From positions 7,812,998 to 7,876,997 of the forward strand of contig NC_088791.1 of assembly GCF_011386835.1 (NCBI RefSeq): DNA of 64,000 nt. Reading direction: 5' to 3'. The stretch's first letter is position 1. Each line of letters begins with the position of its first letter. Positions 21,628 to 32,888 of this stretch are shown one piece after another. The notes below the pieces were generated by a model that saw nothing but the letters and a program-made list of their open reading frames with translations, made no database searches and was not told the origin of the DNA. The position numbers and the translations under genes were made by a program. Source of the stretch: Chrysemys picta bellii (Eukaryota; Chordata; Testudines; Emydidae).

Positions 21628-22101
21628 CCTGTGTGTGTGTGCACGTGTGTGCGCGCGTGTATGTGTGTACATGCCCGTGTGTGTGTGTGTGTGTGTGCGT
21701 GCAGCACATGTGCGTGCGTGTGTGTGGGTGCATTCATGTGTGCATGTATATGCGTGTGTGCATGAATGTGTGCATGTGTATGTATGAGTGTGTGAGTGGG
21801 TGCATGTAAGTGTGTGCATGGGTATGAGTGTGTGCATGCACATGTGTGTGCGCATGTATATGCATGTGCGCATGAGTGTGTGCGTGCATTCATATGCATG
21901 AGTGTGTGCATGGGTATGTGTATATGAGTGTGTGCATGGGTGTGTTTGTGCATATGAGTGAGTGAATGCATGTGCATGTGAGTGTGTGCATGTGTGTGTG
22001 TGTGTGCGTATGAGTGAATGTGTGTGTGTGTACAAGTGTGTGCATGTGCGTCTGTGAGTGTGTCTGCGTGCATAGGCTTGTGTGTGTGTGTGTGTGTGTG
22101 T
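21628..22101. repeat. Long degenerate (GT)n tract
   Basis: About 470 bases of almost pure alternating purine-pyrimidine TG/CA/CG steps (gtgtgt, gcatgt, gcgcgc), ending in a clean GT run. Such tracts can form left-handed DNA. Confidence 0.95.
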
Positions 22102-22317
22102 TGAGGGATCAGGAGGAAAATTCAGCCTAGGCTGGCTGGTCTCTATCGCCAGCCCCCTGCAGCTCTTCCTCCTCTCTCTCTCCCCTCAGGACCCTCCATC
22201 TCCTAGTTCCTAAGTCTTCCTCCCCTTACGGTCAGGCTCTGGCCCCTGGCCTACAATCCTGCCCGCACTCACTCCTGCCCCACACCCCTCTGGAACAGGA
22301 GATAGAAGCCCCAGAGG

Positions 22318-22620
22318 GAATGAACAGATCAGGTAATCATCAAGTGATCCATCCCCTGTTGTCCATTCCCAGCTTCTGGCAAACAGAGGCTAGGGACACC
22401 ATCCCTGCCCATCCTGGCTAATAACCGTTGATGGAGCTATCCTCCATGAATTTATCTAGTTCTTTTTTGAACCCTGTTATAGTCTTGGCCTTCACAACAT
22501 CCTCTGGCAAGGAGTTCCACAGGTTGACTGTGTGTTGTATGAAAAAAATACTTCCTTTAGTTTGTTTTAAACCTGCTGCCTATTAATTTCATTGGCTGAC
22601 TCCTAGTTCTTGTGTTATGG
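22318..22620 (-). mobile_element. CR1 LINE 3' region
   Basis: Reverse-strand CR1: 'aaacagaggctagggacacc', 'ggcaaggagttccacagg', 'aattcatggagg' on the complementary strand. Confidence 0.93.
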
Positions 22621-22654
22621 TTCAGGGCTCAGCAGCCCTGGGGGTGGCTTCTGA

Positions 22655-22990
22655 TTCAGAATCACAGTAATGTTGGGCTGGAAGGGACCTTGAGAAGTCA
22701 TCAAGTCCATCCCCCTGCGCTGCGGCAGATCCAAATAACCCTAGCCACCCCTGACAGGTGCTTGTCCAGCCTGTTCTTAAAAATCTTCCGTGATGGGGAT
22801 TCCACAACCTCCCTTGGAAGCCTGTTCCAGAGCTTAACTACCCTTATAGTTAGGAAGTTTTCCCTAATATATAACCTAAATTGCCCTTGCTGCAGATTAA
22901 GCCCATTACAGCTTGCCCTTATGTCTTATATTCCTAAAATCTCATGCTTCAGGGCTTCAGCCAGACACCTGTAGAGGTCAGGAAGGGAAC
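22655..22990 (-). mobile_element. CR1 LINE 3' region, different subfamily
   Basis: Reverse-strand order 'agaatcacagtaatgttggg', 'ctggaagggacctt', 'gattccacaacctccct', 'aagcctgttccagagctt'. More diverged than the neighbour. Confidence 0.85.
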
Positions 22991-23099
22991 TTTCTCCTCA
23001 CAATGTGGTCTGGCTTTTGCGAGGAGAACATTTTCTCCTCATAGTGTATTCAGGCTTTTATTGTTCTTCTTCTGAACCAACATGGCTGGAGAGGAGACC

Positions 23100-23320
23100 C
23101 TAGACATGGTGGGCCGGCGCTCTGAGTTAGTACCAAGCATTCTCTTTCTCAGGTGTCTAGCTGATGGGTCCTGCTCATGTGCTCATGGTCTAACCGTTCA
23201 TCGTATTCAGGGTCAGGAAAGAATTTTCCCCCGAGTCAGATTGGCTGGGACCTTGGGGAGAGAGGGGGGAGTTCACTTTCCTCTGCAGCATGGGCTGCGG
23301 GTCACTTGTGTATCTCATTT
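23100..23320 (+). mobile_element. CR1-like 3' UTR fragment
   Basis: Words 'tggtctaaccgttcatcg', 'gtcaggaaagaattttcccc' and 'gtcagattggctgggacc' match the 3' UTR of a turtle CR1 type as remembered. Confidence 0.5.
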
Positions 23321-23324
23321 AATC

Positions 23325-23780
23325 AATTCCCTGCCATTGCAGGGCCCTCTGGCGTCGGTGCACCTTGGTGCTGCCTGTTCGCTGCCTGTGGCACAGAATA
23401 GCTCTGTCCTTAGAGGCAGGGGCGGAAGAATTGCAGGGATGGGGCAGCGGTCCATATTGAAATCCAAGCACCCCAGCACCAGATGGAGATACGGAGCCTG
23501 TATGCCTCTGGAGCCCCAGCACTTTCTACCCACGACATATTCTGCACCAAACGGCGCATTCCTCAGACCTGCGCCCCCTGTTCATTGCTGCCACACTGAG
23601 GGTGACAGACTGTGTCGAGGAAGCCATAATCAGTGCAGTCTTGTGAACTTGTGAAGGGCCGGGGTGTGGCGGGACTGAAAGAGCAACATTTGCTGCTTCT
23701 GGTTTATTAAAAAACATGTGAGACAGGAAAGAAGCAGCTGTTTCTCCTTCTTGTCTTTGCATGGGGCGCAGGAGGTGTCC
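23325..23780. other. Sequence without a recognised gene
   Basis: Mixed composition; no repeat or exon identified. Confidence 0.4.
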
Positions 23781-23990
23781 GGGCAGCGGGGAGTGGAGGT
23801 GTCAGGGTGTCAGGGATAGAAAGGGGAGGGGTGGATGCTCTGCATGAGGAGTAGGGGGAGATCGGGGTGTTAGGGATAGGAGACAGGAGGTGGGTGCTTT
23901 GCTTGGGGAGTGGGGGAGTTGGGGTGTCAGGGATGGGGGGCTAGGGGTAGGTGCACTGCCTGGGGCACTATAGACACTTGGCTGGGGCAG
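23780..23990. repeat. G-rich minisatellite, about three units of about 65 bases
   Basis: Units contain 'gtgtcagggat', 'gtgggtgctttgc' and 'ggggagtgggggag' in the same order three times, diverged. Confidence 0.6.
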
Positions 23991-24087
23991 ACAGGGGCAG
24001 CTGGCTCCAGGCTGGGAAGGGGAGGTCTCGGCGGTTCATGTCTCTGTCGCTGAGGGTAGCTGCTCCTGGCCCCAACCTGATCCCCTG

Positions 24088-24100
24088 CCCCCCCCCCCCC
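24088..24100. repeat. Homopolymer run of 13 C
   Basis: Uninterrupted C run. Confidence 0.85.
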
Positions 24101-24344
24101 AGTTTCTGCCTGCTCCTGGGTCAAGAGTGGCCACTCTAGCCCCAGCATGTCCTGTTGTCATCCAAGAACGAAGCATCGGAGTGAAAACATGGATCAGTTC
24201 CCGCACTATTTCCCTTATGGGGAGGCCGAGCCCCATCCCCTGTCCTGGTCCTGTGACCGCTGCTCTGAGGGCTGTAATGCCTTGGTCCAATCAGGCTTGT
24301 ATGAGCTCTGCATTAGTCACATTTCGAACAGTCCTACATTAAGG

Positions 24345-24470
24345 TGAACGAGTACCTTTCAGTGTGCATTGGCATGGTCCATGCGGGCCAGTGAGCATGT
24401 GACGCCCTTGTGCATGCTAGAATTAACACTCCCTAGTGTGGCCTAATGCACAGTGTAGACGAGCCCTAAT
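24345..24470. mobile_element. MITE fragment
   Basis: Ends in 'cacagtgtagacgagcccta', the terminal word of small DNA elements seen elsewhere here; the other end is unclear. Confidence 0.4.
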
Positions 24471-24499
24471 TCTGGTTGTTGGGGTGGGTGAGAGGTGCT

Positions 24500-24580
24500 G
24501 CGTAGTGGTGGTGGCCGGTGAGATACAGAAGGTCAGATTAGCTGATCTAATGGTCCCTTCTGGCCTTAGACTCCATGCCC
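24500..24580 (+). mobile_element. CR1 tail fragment
   Basis: 'aaggtcagattagctgatct' and 'ggtcccttctggcctt' are CR1 tail words. Confidence 0.65.
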
Positions 24581-24599
24581 AGGGAGCCCAGCCTGTCCA

Positions 24600-25785
24600 G
24601 GAGAATGAGCCCATGACATGTCTGCTCTACGGCTCCCATGTGGTACCACCGCAGCATTTCCGAATCGAAATATTTCAGGATTTAATTTTTTTGGAGGGTG
24701 AAAAGTCAAAAATTTCTATTGGAAAAAATGATGGCCCATATTCCAATTAGCTTCAATCTCCAGCAGCCTTGAGGAGGCCAAATGCAGCTGCCCCCAACTT
24801 TTTAACAAAAGAAACATAAGCGCAGCATTCATGTCCCTCACAGATTTTTTTTCTCCCTGCAGAATAATAGATTCTGCTGGGAAGGCACTGCAATTACACC
24901 TTTTGCCCACCAGGGGCTTCTGTGGTGCCAGAAGAGTGGGCACTGGCTCACCACTGGAGCAGCCAGCCATGGAGAGGGAGGGGGCACTTTGGCCTTGTCA
25001 CCCCACTTCTACAATGGTTCCGGGGCCCTTGATCTGAGGGCCAATGTCCTTGATAGTGGAGGATGTTATAAGGGAGGCAAGTTCTGCAGTGTAGCTTTCT
25101 CTTCCTACCAGCAACACCTCTGCTTTGCCTGGGATCCCCTTAAGCGGCTTCTCTTCAGCCACATGCTGATCTCTGCCGAGCACTGGGCAACCAGGGAAAC
25201 TAAACTTTGTACAGGGTTTTCTTGGGTTGTAAAAATTCTTTGTGCTGTTTTTGAACTGTGTCTGCTCCAGGGTAACACACTGCATGCTTCAAAATAAAGC
25301 AAGAGCCACCATAAAGATATGGAGACTGGCCCAAGAATTTTACACAGCTTGTTTATTTCCTAAGTGGATGATTTAACATACCTAAGATGCTGTGTTTCTT
25401 CCACTCCATAAAAAAAACAAAAGGCATGCACAGTGCAGGGTCATTTGAGTCAACTTTTATAGCCAATGTTAGCCAGAATTCATGGAGTGGTTTTGATGAT
25501 CATAAGTTAAATAAATGCACCACAAAAATCTTTAGCTAACAGTTGCTGCAATGAGTAGTAGATAGAACCACTATACAAATTGCCTCTGGTATTAACAGAA
25601 GACATCAATTTACAACAGTTGAGGCTCTGGCCCAATATATATGAGAAGAACAATTTAAAAAACCCCTAAGCATGACAAAGACATGGACTGGCCGTGTTAG
25701 AGAGCTTGTGTAACTGTTCCCGCCCATTATATCTTCCAGTAATGACAATACCCACATGCAAATTTACCTTACAAACTGGAACAAA
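24600..25785. other. No gene recognised
   Basis: A - strand frame (24998-25285) reads somewhat protein-like (GKAEVLLVGRESYTAELASL) but lacks splice signals and a known domain, so it is not called. The rest is AT-rich unique sequence. Confidence 0.35.
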
Positions 25786-25789
25786 GATG

Positions 25790-26022
25790 CAGGTTAGCAA
25801 GGAGGGTAATTAACCAGTGGAACAATTTACCAAGGGCTCTGGTGGATTCACATCACTTAAAGATTTGAACTCAAGTCTTTCTAATAGATGCACACTAATT
25901 CAACCACAAGTGGTAGGGCTTGATGCAGAAATCACTGGGTAAAAATCTACGGCCTGTTACACAGGAGGTCAGACTAGATGATCACAACAGTCCCTTCTGG
26001 GCTCAGACTCTATGAATCTTAC
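25790..26022 (+). mobile_element. CR1 LINE 3' end
   Basis: 'taaccagtggaacaatttac', 'caggaggtcagactagatga' and 'actctatgaatctt' in CR1 order. Same subfamily as 30040-30298 and 32889-33128. Confidence 0.88.
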
Positions 26023-26302
26023 ATGTTCTGACAGAAACCCTGGCGTGTAACATAATATGACCTGAACGCTGATCATAACCTTCTCTTGAACGGTGTTTGG
26101 GCCACCATCACAAAAAGAATTAAGCCTGGATGCAACTTTCCTTAGAAATTCCAGCTTAGAGAGCTCAAAGCCGACAGCGTTAGCCAGGGGCCACGTGAGC
26201 TCCTACAAGGTGGTGGCATGGACAGTGGGTATAATAGGTAAGGGAAGGCATTGCCTCCCCTACCACAGCCGTTCCTGCCGCCTGACACCTGGGCTGTAGT
26301 GC

Positions 26303-26542
26303 CCCTCACCCAGGGCCGGCTCCAGGCACCAGCTTACCAAGCAGGTGCTTGGGGCGGCCGCTTCGGAGAGGGGCGGCACGTCCAGCTGTTCGGCGGCAAT
26401 TCGGCGGACGGTCCCTCACTCCTGCTCGGAGCGAAGGATCTCCCGCTGAATTGCCGCCGCAGATCGCGATCGCGGCTTTTTTTGTTGTTGTTGTTTGGCT
26501 GCTTGGGGCGGCCAAAACCCTGGAGCCGGCCCTGCCCTCACC
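26303..26542. mobile_element. hAT-type MITE with exact 8-bp target duplication
   Basis: The element is 26311-26534 with inverted ends CAGGGCCGGCTCCAGG and CTGGAGCCGGCCCTG. Flanked on both sides by CCCTCACC (26303-26310, 26535-26542). Non-coding and CpG-rich. Confidence 0.9.
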
Positions 26543-26611
26543 CCGCCACTTCCCCTCCCTGCTCTGACCCTTCCCCAAGGCTCCCACGGGTTGCTGCTGC
26601 TGCCTGGAGTC

Positions 26612-26652
26612 TTCCTCCTCTCCTCTCCTCTCCTCTCCTCTCCTCTCCTCCC
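26612..26652. repeat. (TCTCC)n microsatellite
   Basis: About eight CTCTC/TCCTC pentamer units followed by a C-rich run. Confidence 0.9.
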
Positions 26653-26659
26653 CCCTTCC

Positions 26660-27345
26660 CCTTCCCCCCTTGGAGGTGTCTCTCCTCAACCCCCCCTCGC
26701 GGAGCGCGGGGCAGTGTGTGTGTGAGAATGCGAGTGGGGAGTCAGTGGCAGACGGGGGGAGTGAGGAGGTGAGCGAAGGGGATCCCTCAGTAACTTTACA
26801 CAGTGAAAAAGCTTTCCAGAGATCTAGTAGCAAAGAGCACCGACACTGTTAAAGAGCCATTAAAGTGGTAATGAAGCCATGTAACAAGCATTTGCCAATC
26901 CCCAAGAAGCCTTTGGCCACATTCATCTGGGTTTTATATTGTAGGAAAACGTGTTACTGGGGTTAAAAACAGTATCCAAATGACCCATCAGTTATTCTCT
27001 GTACCCAGCAGAAGTAACTGTTGCCCTGGTTCAAGGAGGAGCTGACATAGCCAGTGAGTTTATTTCTTGATCTAGTCGTTTTATTCAAACCCAGTTTAAG
27101 TAAATGAGCCCGGCAGGGAATTCTGTGTAAGGAAGGTGATCAAACTACTGCCTGAACGCAGGCTGTCACTGACAAGCACTTTTTCAAAAGGAGAGATCCG
27201 GCTTCAGGTTGGCGCAGGTAGCCTGGCTTTTCGTCTCTCTCTGTACAGCGTATCCCAAGCTCCCCGCCACGCAGAAGAGAATCTATCTGGCAATTGAGCT
27301 ATGCCGGTTGCCTGTTCAGTTCCCTTGGGGAATGTTATTAGTGCT
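26660..27345. other. No gene recognised
   Basis: Ordinary mixed sequence; no exon or repeat identified. Confidence 0.4.
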
Positions 27346-27349
27346 TTAA

Positions 27350-27690
27350 GGTGAAAGGGGAGAGGGTGTCACGGGGGAGAGGGTGTCACGGGGGGGAGGG
27401 AGGGAGCAGTAGCAGGGTGAGGAGGTGAGCGGCAAACTAGCTGCACAGCAGGTGGTGGTGGGGGTCTTGTGGCAGGCGGGGAAAGGGTCTGGCAGGGCAG
27501 GGTGAGGAGGTGAGCAGCAGGTGGGCAAGTGGTAAGCGGGCAGGGGAGGACATGATCGGAAGGGGGGATCTCAGGGGGCGTGAAGAGGCGAGTGGCAAGT
27601 CAGTGGTGGGTGGGGATGGGGCCTGGGGCAGAGCAGGGGTGGAGTGTGGGCAGGGCTGTGAGCGGAAGAGGCAGGACAAAGAACTTGCCT
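27350..27690. repeat. G-rich, loosely repetitive stretch
   Basis: Repeated words 'gggtgaggaggtgagc' (three times) and 'gagagggtgtcacggggg' (twice). Possibly the diverged interior of a GC-rich DNA element. Confidence 0.45.
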
Positions 27691-27699
27691 CCCCCAGGG

Positions 27700-28310
27700 G
27701 AAGTTTCACCCACCGCCCCTGGGTGGTGGCCATTTTGTTTTTTCCCACAGTTCCATTAGCAAGCGCCAAAGGCCTCTGTTGGACTCCTAGTGAAGGCAGA
27801 GTGGGAAATGCCAGCCGACAAAAAGGAAAACACAGATTTTAGCAGGCCGCTCACGCTGGCCTGGCTGGAGAGAACGGACTGGGCGCTAGGTGCCTCAGAC
27901 GCACCCCTTCTGTTGTGTATTTGGTTGCCGTGGTAATAGAACCTTGTGTTGCTATGGCAACTGAGTTAGATTATTGGGCGATATCCCAGCCAATTTCGGC
28001 TGGCTGTTGGTTAGTTCTGAGTGTGGAAATAAATGGCTGCTACAAGGTTTACAGCTCTCTGTGTCTCCAGTGATATCGTCCTAAAACTGTTGCCCCCAAG
28101 GATATAACACCTTCCCAGCCCGACTTCTTGTCTGTTAGGGAGCGAGGGAGCGTTCTTCAGACTTACCTACCACTTTCCATGCGGGGGACAACACCTAGCG
28201 CTGACCTTACCTGCACCCACAGGTAGCCTCTCCTCACACCTGTGCTGGAGCACAGCACCCTTGCCAGGTCCAGGGAAATAGAGTAACTATAGTGCGAGCA
28301 GGACTGCTCA
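27700..28310. other. No gene recognised
   Basis: Unique-looking sequence; nothing further identified. Confidence 0.4.
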
Positions 28311-28315
28311 TGCCG

Positions 28316-28457
28316 GAGTAGGGGATGGATCACTTGATGATGACCTGTTCTGTTCATTCCCTCTGGGGCACCTGGCATTGTCCACTGTCAGTAGACAGGA
28401 TACTGGGCTAGATGAACTTTTGCTCTGACCCAGTAGGGCCATTCTTATGTTCTTAGG
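28316..28457 (+). mobile_element. CR1 tail
   Basis: 'ggatggatcacttgatgatg', 'ctctggggcacctggcattg' and terminal 'cttatgttctta'. Confidence 0.92.
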
Positions 28458-28489
28458 ATTTAAGGATAGCCGGTGTGCCACCTCTAAGT

Positions 28490-28616
28490 GTCTGGGATGG
28501 GATTGTACTTGGGGCAGCTAGCCCCTTCCGCTGCTGTCGCTACACTTCTGTTTTCTGATCCGGTCTCCTCGAGCTGGAAATTACACCTTCTAGCTCCAGT
28601 GTAGACATCCCCTAAG
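28490..28616. mobile_element. MITE fragment
   Basis: Ends in 'ccagtgtagacatcccctaa', the common terminal word of the small DNA elements in this window. Confidence 0.4.
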
Positions 28617-28624
28617 CACCACAG

Positions 28625-29235
28625 GCTGTGTCTCCTCAGCCTGGGAGCTAGAGAGCCAGGGAGAACCAGAGGGTCCGTCCATGTCCAGCAGCCCCGGTAG
28701 AGAATTGCCTTTATGTTCATCATACCAGAATCCGTCTCTGCTGAGAGACACGCAGCAATATTTAGCGGACTTCAAGGCGAAGTTAATTGTGAGGCTGAAG
28801 TTTGCTGCTTCTTGCTTACAAGGAACTAACAGGTTAGGCCGGCTCTGTGGTGATATGCCATTTATTGCATGACATTAGTCTTCTTGGTCCTGAGCCAATG
28901 GGGGGGGGGGGTGTTCATGGCAGAGTTAGCCCAGGCTTTTACCCAGGTGTTCCTACAGCCCTCCACCTTCCATCCACATACACAACCCACTCACCAGAGT
29001 TTAGTGGTGCTGTCAACCTGGGCCAGTGGGAATAGAGGTTGGAGCTTAGATGCTGCTTGCACTTAGACTGGTAATCCACCCCTTTGGATGCAGGCTAAAT
29101 GACTATAATGCTGGTAGGCCTGCAATGCCTTCCCACAATTCCCCTGGGTGCCCAGAAGGACACACAAGTTCTCCCACTGGGAAAGAATCACAGAGCAGCT
29201 CGGCTAACTGCAGCACAAAGGACTATGGGATATGC
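28625..29235. other. No gene recognised
   Basis: Mixed sequence with a run of 10 G near 28901-28910; no exon seen. Confidence 0.4.
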
Positions 29236-29239
29236 CCCC

Positions 29240-29395
29240 AGAAGCCCTAGCAACACACACAGGTGAGTGCAGCCCTAGAGGGGACCTAGGAACCCTCGTA
29301 GGGCTTTGCAGTGTGGCTGCTGCTATCCAGACTAGGCTAACCTGCGTGCTGATCACTGGGGCTAATTTCAGTGAAGACATACCCATGGAGGAAGA
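29240..29395. mobile_element. Possible MITE fragment
   Basis: Contains 'tagggctttgcagtgtgg' and ends 'cagtgaagacataccca', resembling the inverted GTGTAGACATACCC end. Confidence 0.35.
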
Positions 29396-29651
29396 CACAG
29401 GTGCTGCCCGGAGAGAGCTGCCAGACAATATAGCTCAGATGCAGATCCCTTCTCTTCCCAAAGCATTGAAATGTTGCCTCAGAGCTGACCTAAGGTAATG
29501 TAACATGACTAGGGTCAGAACCCAGCACATTTAGCTACACAGTGCAGACTCTACCACTTGAGCTAAAAGAGTAACTCCATTAGCAAGCAGCAGTAGTAGG
29601 CTGTTGCACTCTAGTGGACCTGCTTCTATTGGGGAGACAAGACCCATACAT

Positions 29652-29788
29652 AAAGAGCAACAAAGAGTCCTGTGGCACCTTATAGACTAACAGACGTATA
29701 CGCATACATCTGTTAGTCTATAAGGTGCCACAGGACTCTTTGTTGCTTTTTACAGATCCAGACTAACACGGCTACCCCTCTGATACAA
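29652..29788. mobile_element. Penelope-like terminal palindrome
   Basis: A perfect 39-bp inverted repeat (29656-29694 and 29709-29747) with a 14-base loop, followed by 'cagactaacacggctacccc'. It is the short form of the terminal palindromes at 31742-31965 and 56840-56996. Confidence 0.75.
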
Positions 29789-30039
29789 GACACATACGGT
29801 GAATTATCTAAACAATGAAAAGCGTGGGACAGCTTTTGCTTTTAAGTATAAATGACATCCTTGAAAATTCCTTCAGAGAAGGGTCCTTAAAAATGATTCT
29901 CCTTCATCAAACAGGTGCTGTCACATTCAAGTCGATCTACAGATGCTTTTCAGTAGAGACCTTAGAATGAGCCGTATGCTTATGTACCTATGTGGGGAAC
30001 TTCAATCTAGCAGACAAAGATATAACCAGATCTAGTGGT

Positions 30040-30298
30040 TGGAAGCTGAAGCTAGAAAGATTCAGACCAGACTGGAAATAAGTGATAATAGTTAACCATT
30101 GGAACCATTTACCAAGGCTCATGATGGATTCTCATCACTGGCCAGTTTAAAATCAAGACTGGATTTTAAAAAAAAAAGGTATCCCCTTATTCAGAAGGAA
30201 TTATCGTGGTGCAGTTCTCTGGCCTGCGCTATACAGGAGGTCAGACTAGATGATCACAGTGGTTCCTCCTGGCTGTAGAATTTATGAATCTATGAATA
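30040..30298 (+). mobile_element. CR1 LINE 3' end
   Basis: 'taaccattggaaccatttac', 'caggaggtcagactagatga' and terminal 'tttatgaatctatgaa'. Confidence 0.9.
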
Positions 30299-30299
30299 A

Positions 30300-31325
30300 A
30301 AAGATCCCTTCCAAAACTACCGTAACAGGGAAGCAATTAAAAAGGGATTTAAGGATTTTGGCCACTAGGGGGCAGAGGTGCACCAAGCTGCCTGCAAAGC
30401 TGAGACTCAAGCCCTGGCATATCCAGTAGGGTGGCTGACTCAGGTCTGAGTTGGCCGGGCGGATTAGCTCAGGCAGGTTTGTTTCCAGCTGCCGGGCCTC
30501 ACTCCCCCAGCCCTGTCTCAGGCCTTGCCCACACTGAGCTAGTTATTGGGACATCCCTTGGCAACCGCAGAATTTAAGCCTGTGGAGGTGAGGAGCTTTG
30601 CAGACTGGATGGGCCAGACCGGACGTCCTGCGTAGCGTGGAATTTATACCTTGATTCATTGATTTCTGAGAGGCCCTTTCCACCCTGTAACTGACTCTAT
30701 GCAGAGATTTTCCCAGCTCATTTGCTTGGATGACAAATTCCCAGGAGGAAATCACTGTCCAGAAAACAGTTTGCATTGTGCAGCCCCAGGCACCTGCCTG
30801 GTCTGCCTCTCCTGTGACTTCATCTGTGCATGCGTCTCTTGCTTGTGAGTGGTCACTGATTCCCGACCTGCCTCAGGTCGCTGACTCTGCTCAGGATAGC
30901 CAGTGGGGAGCAGCAGATCCCCCACAGGTGTTACCAAGTTAACCTCAACTGGCCTGTTGTAATACCCAATTTTCAGGATCCACCCTGGTTTTTAGTTTCT
31001 GGCCCTGGGCTGTTTGTTCCAAGCAGGAAGGCACAAACCCAGAGCAGAATGATTGTAAACTGCTGTTTGTTCCAAACCACGCAGAATGAGGGGTACGATT
31101 CTTCACTCACCCATCCCAGGTTACACTGGGAAAATGCCACTGACTTCAGTGAGATTACGCCAGACTTATTCATAATAATCATACTTACATCAGTGTATTG
31201 CAGTAGCACTGTGCCGCCTAAGGCAAAGTGGGTTTGGGCCACACTGTGAGAAGACCAGGAAAGGCTGCCTGCCCCAATGATCCTGGGCTTTGTTTAGCTG
31301 AATTCCTCCAGCTTTCTTTGCCTCA
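30300..31325. other. No gene recognised
   Basis: Unique-looking sequence. A 'tgccactgacttcagtgag' word near 31136 belongs to a loose dispersed motif class seen near 38360 and 62440. Confidence 0.4.
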
Positions 31326-31332
31326 CGCCCCC

Positions 31333-32107
31333 ATTAAGAATGGCCGTACTGGGTCAGACCAAGGGTCCATCCAGCCCAGTATCCTGTCTACTGACAGTGG
31401 CCAATGCCAGGTGCCCCAGAGGAGTGAACCTAACAGGTAATGATCAAGTGATCTCTCTCCTGCCGTCCATCACCACCCTCTGACAAACAGAGGCTAGGGA
31501 CACCATTCCTTATCCATCCTGGCTAACCGCCATTAATGGACTTAACCTCCATGAATTTATCCAGTTCTCTTTTAAACCCCGTTATAGTCCCTGCCTTCAC
31601 AACCTCCTCGGGCAAGGAGTTCCACAGGTTGACTGTATGCTGTGTGAAGAAGAACTTCCGTTTATTTGTTTTAAAGCTGCTGCCCATTAATTTCATTTGG
31701 TGAACCCCAGTTCTTGTATTATGGGAACTTTTCCTTATCTACAAAAAGAACAGGAGTACTTGTGGCACCTTAGAGACTAACAAATTTATTAGAGCATAAG
31801 CTTTCGTGGACTACAGCCCACTTCTTCGGATGCATATAGAAGAAGAAGAAGTGGGCTGTAGTCCACGAAAGCTTATGCTCTAATAAATTTGTTAGTCTCT
31901 AAGGTGCCACAAGTACTCCTGTTCTTTTTGCGGATACAGACTAACACGGCTGCTACTCTGAAACCTTTCCTTATCTACTTTCTCCACATCACTCATGATT
32001 TTATACACCTCTATCATATCCCCCCTTACTCTCCTCTTTTCCAAGCTGAAAAGTCCTAGTCTCTTTAATCTCTCCTCATATGGGACCCGTTCCAATCCCC
32101 TAATCAT
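31333..32107 (-). mobile_element. CR1 LINE 3' end, reverse, split by a Penelope-like insertion
   Basis: Begins with the complement of the CR1 tail ('aatggccgtactgggtcaga'), continues through the 3' UTR, is interrupted at 31742-31965, and resumes with the complement of the C-terminal coding region ([14 protein letters not shown]). Confidence 0.93.
31730..31977. mobile_element. Penelope-like element, perfect 85-bp hairpin, 12-bp target duplication
   Basis: The element is 31742-31965. Arms 31743-31827 and 31845-31929 are exact reverse complements over 85 bases with a 17-base loop, followed by 'gatacagactaacacggct'. TTTCCTTATCTA flanks it on both sides (31730-31741, 31966-31977). The right arm contains GTGG...CCAC-GAAA-GC, a layout like a hammerhead ribozyme stem II and core. 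Confidence 0.85.
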
Positions 32108-32209
32108 TGAGTTGCCCTTCATTTCCAATGAAACAATGAATGCCGTTGAGATCAGTGGGCTCAGGCCAGGGCACAAATGGAGCAGCGTGGTGGTGCTTCA
32201 TACAGTTGA

Positions 32210-32480
32210 CATGCATTAGGCCAGTGGGTTGGGTGCTCAGTGCATACAGGCTCTGCCCCAGACCCCGTGTGTGACTTTGGGCCAGTCACTACAGCTCTCT
32301 GTGCCTCGGTTCCCCATCTGACACGTGGGGATAGCGCTTCCTTGCACCTACCCTTTGTCTTGGTGATATAGACTAGGAGCTCTTCAAGGCAGGGCGCGGT
32401 CTCTCACTATGTGTTTGTACAGCACCTGGCACTATGGGGTCTCGGTCTCATTTGGGCTCCCTGGGAGCAACTGTCACAAA
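32210..32480 (-). repeat. MIR/CORE-type SINE, reverse
   Basis: 'gtgactttgggccagtcact', 'ctctgtgcctcggttcccc', 'tgtttgtacagcacctggca' and 'atggggtctcggtctcat' appear in order. Confidence 0.7.
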
Positions 32481-32888
32481 CAATGATAAGGAAGAAGAAG
32501 ATGGCGCCAGAGAGAGGTGCAGGCTCTTGGACTCACAGAGGTGACATTGTGGGGCAGGACAGAGGGAAGTCAGGTGGCAAAGAAATGAGAAGAGCTGGAG
32601 AGGGCAGTAGAAAGGCCAGATTCTGATCTCCCTTACACTAGTCCAACTCCATTAACAAGAAGGAAGTCACTCCTGACTGCCCTTGCTTCCAGGAGGTCTG
32701 ACACGGGCTCAACACCTATGAGATGATTATGATGTGTTTGTTAAGTGACGTGCGCTCGGCACTGTACAAAATACAAGCAGAGCCCAGTCCTTCCATGAGC
32801 TCTACACAGGCGGATCCCAGCGCCTGCATGGAGCTCCGCTGATGTCGGCTGGGCTCCCTGCAGGCCTCATTGCACTATATGGCCCAGC

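Noticed and set aside
21609..22073. Long His/Thr-rich open frame on the - strand
   Set aside because: Translation of the degenerate GT tract.
24998..25285. Protein-like frame on the - strand (GKAEVLLVGRESYTAEL)
   Set aside because: No splice signals, start context or recognisable family; left uncalled.
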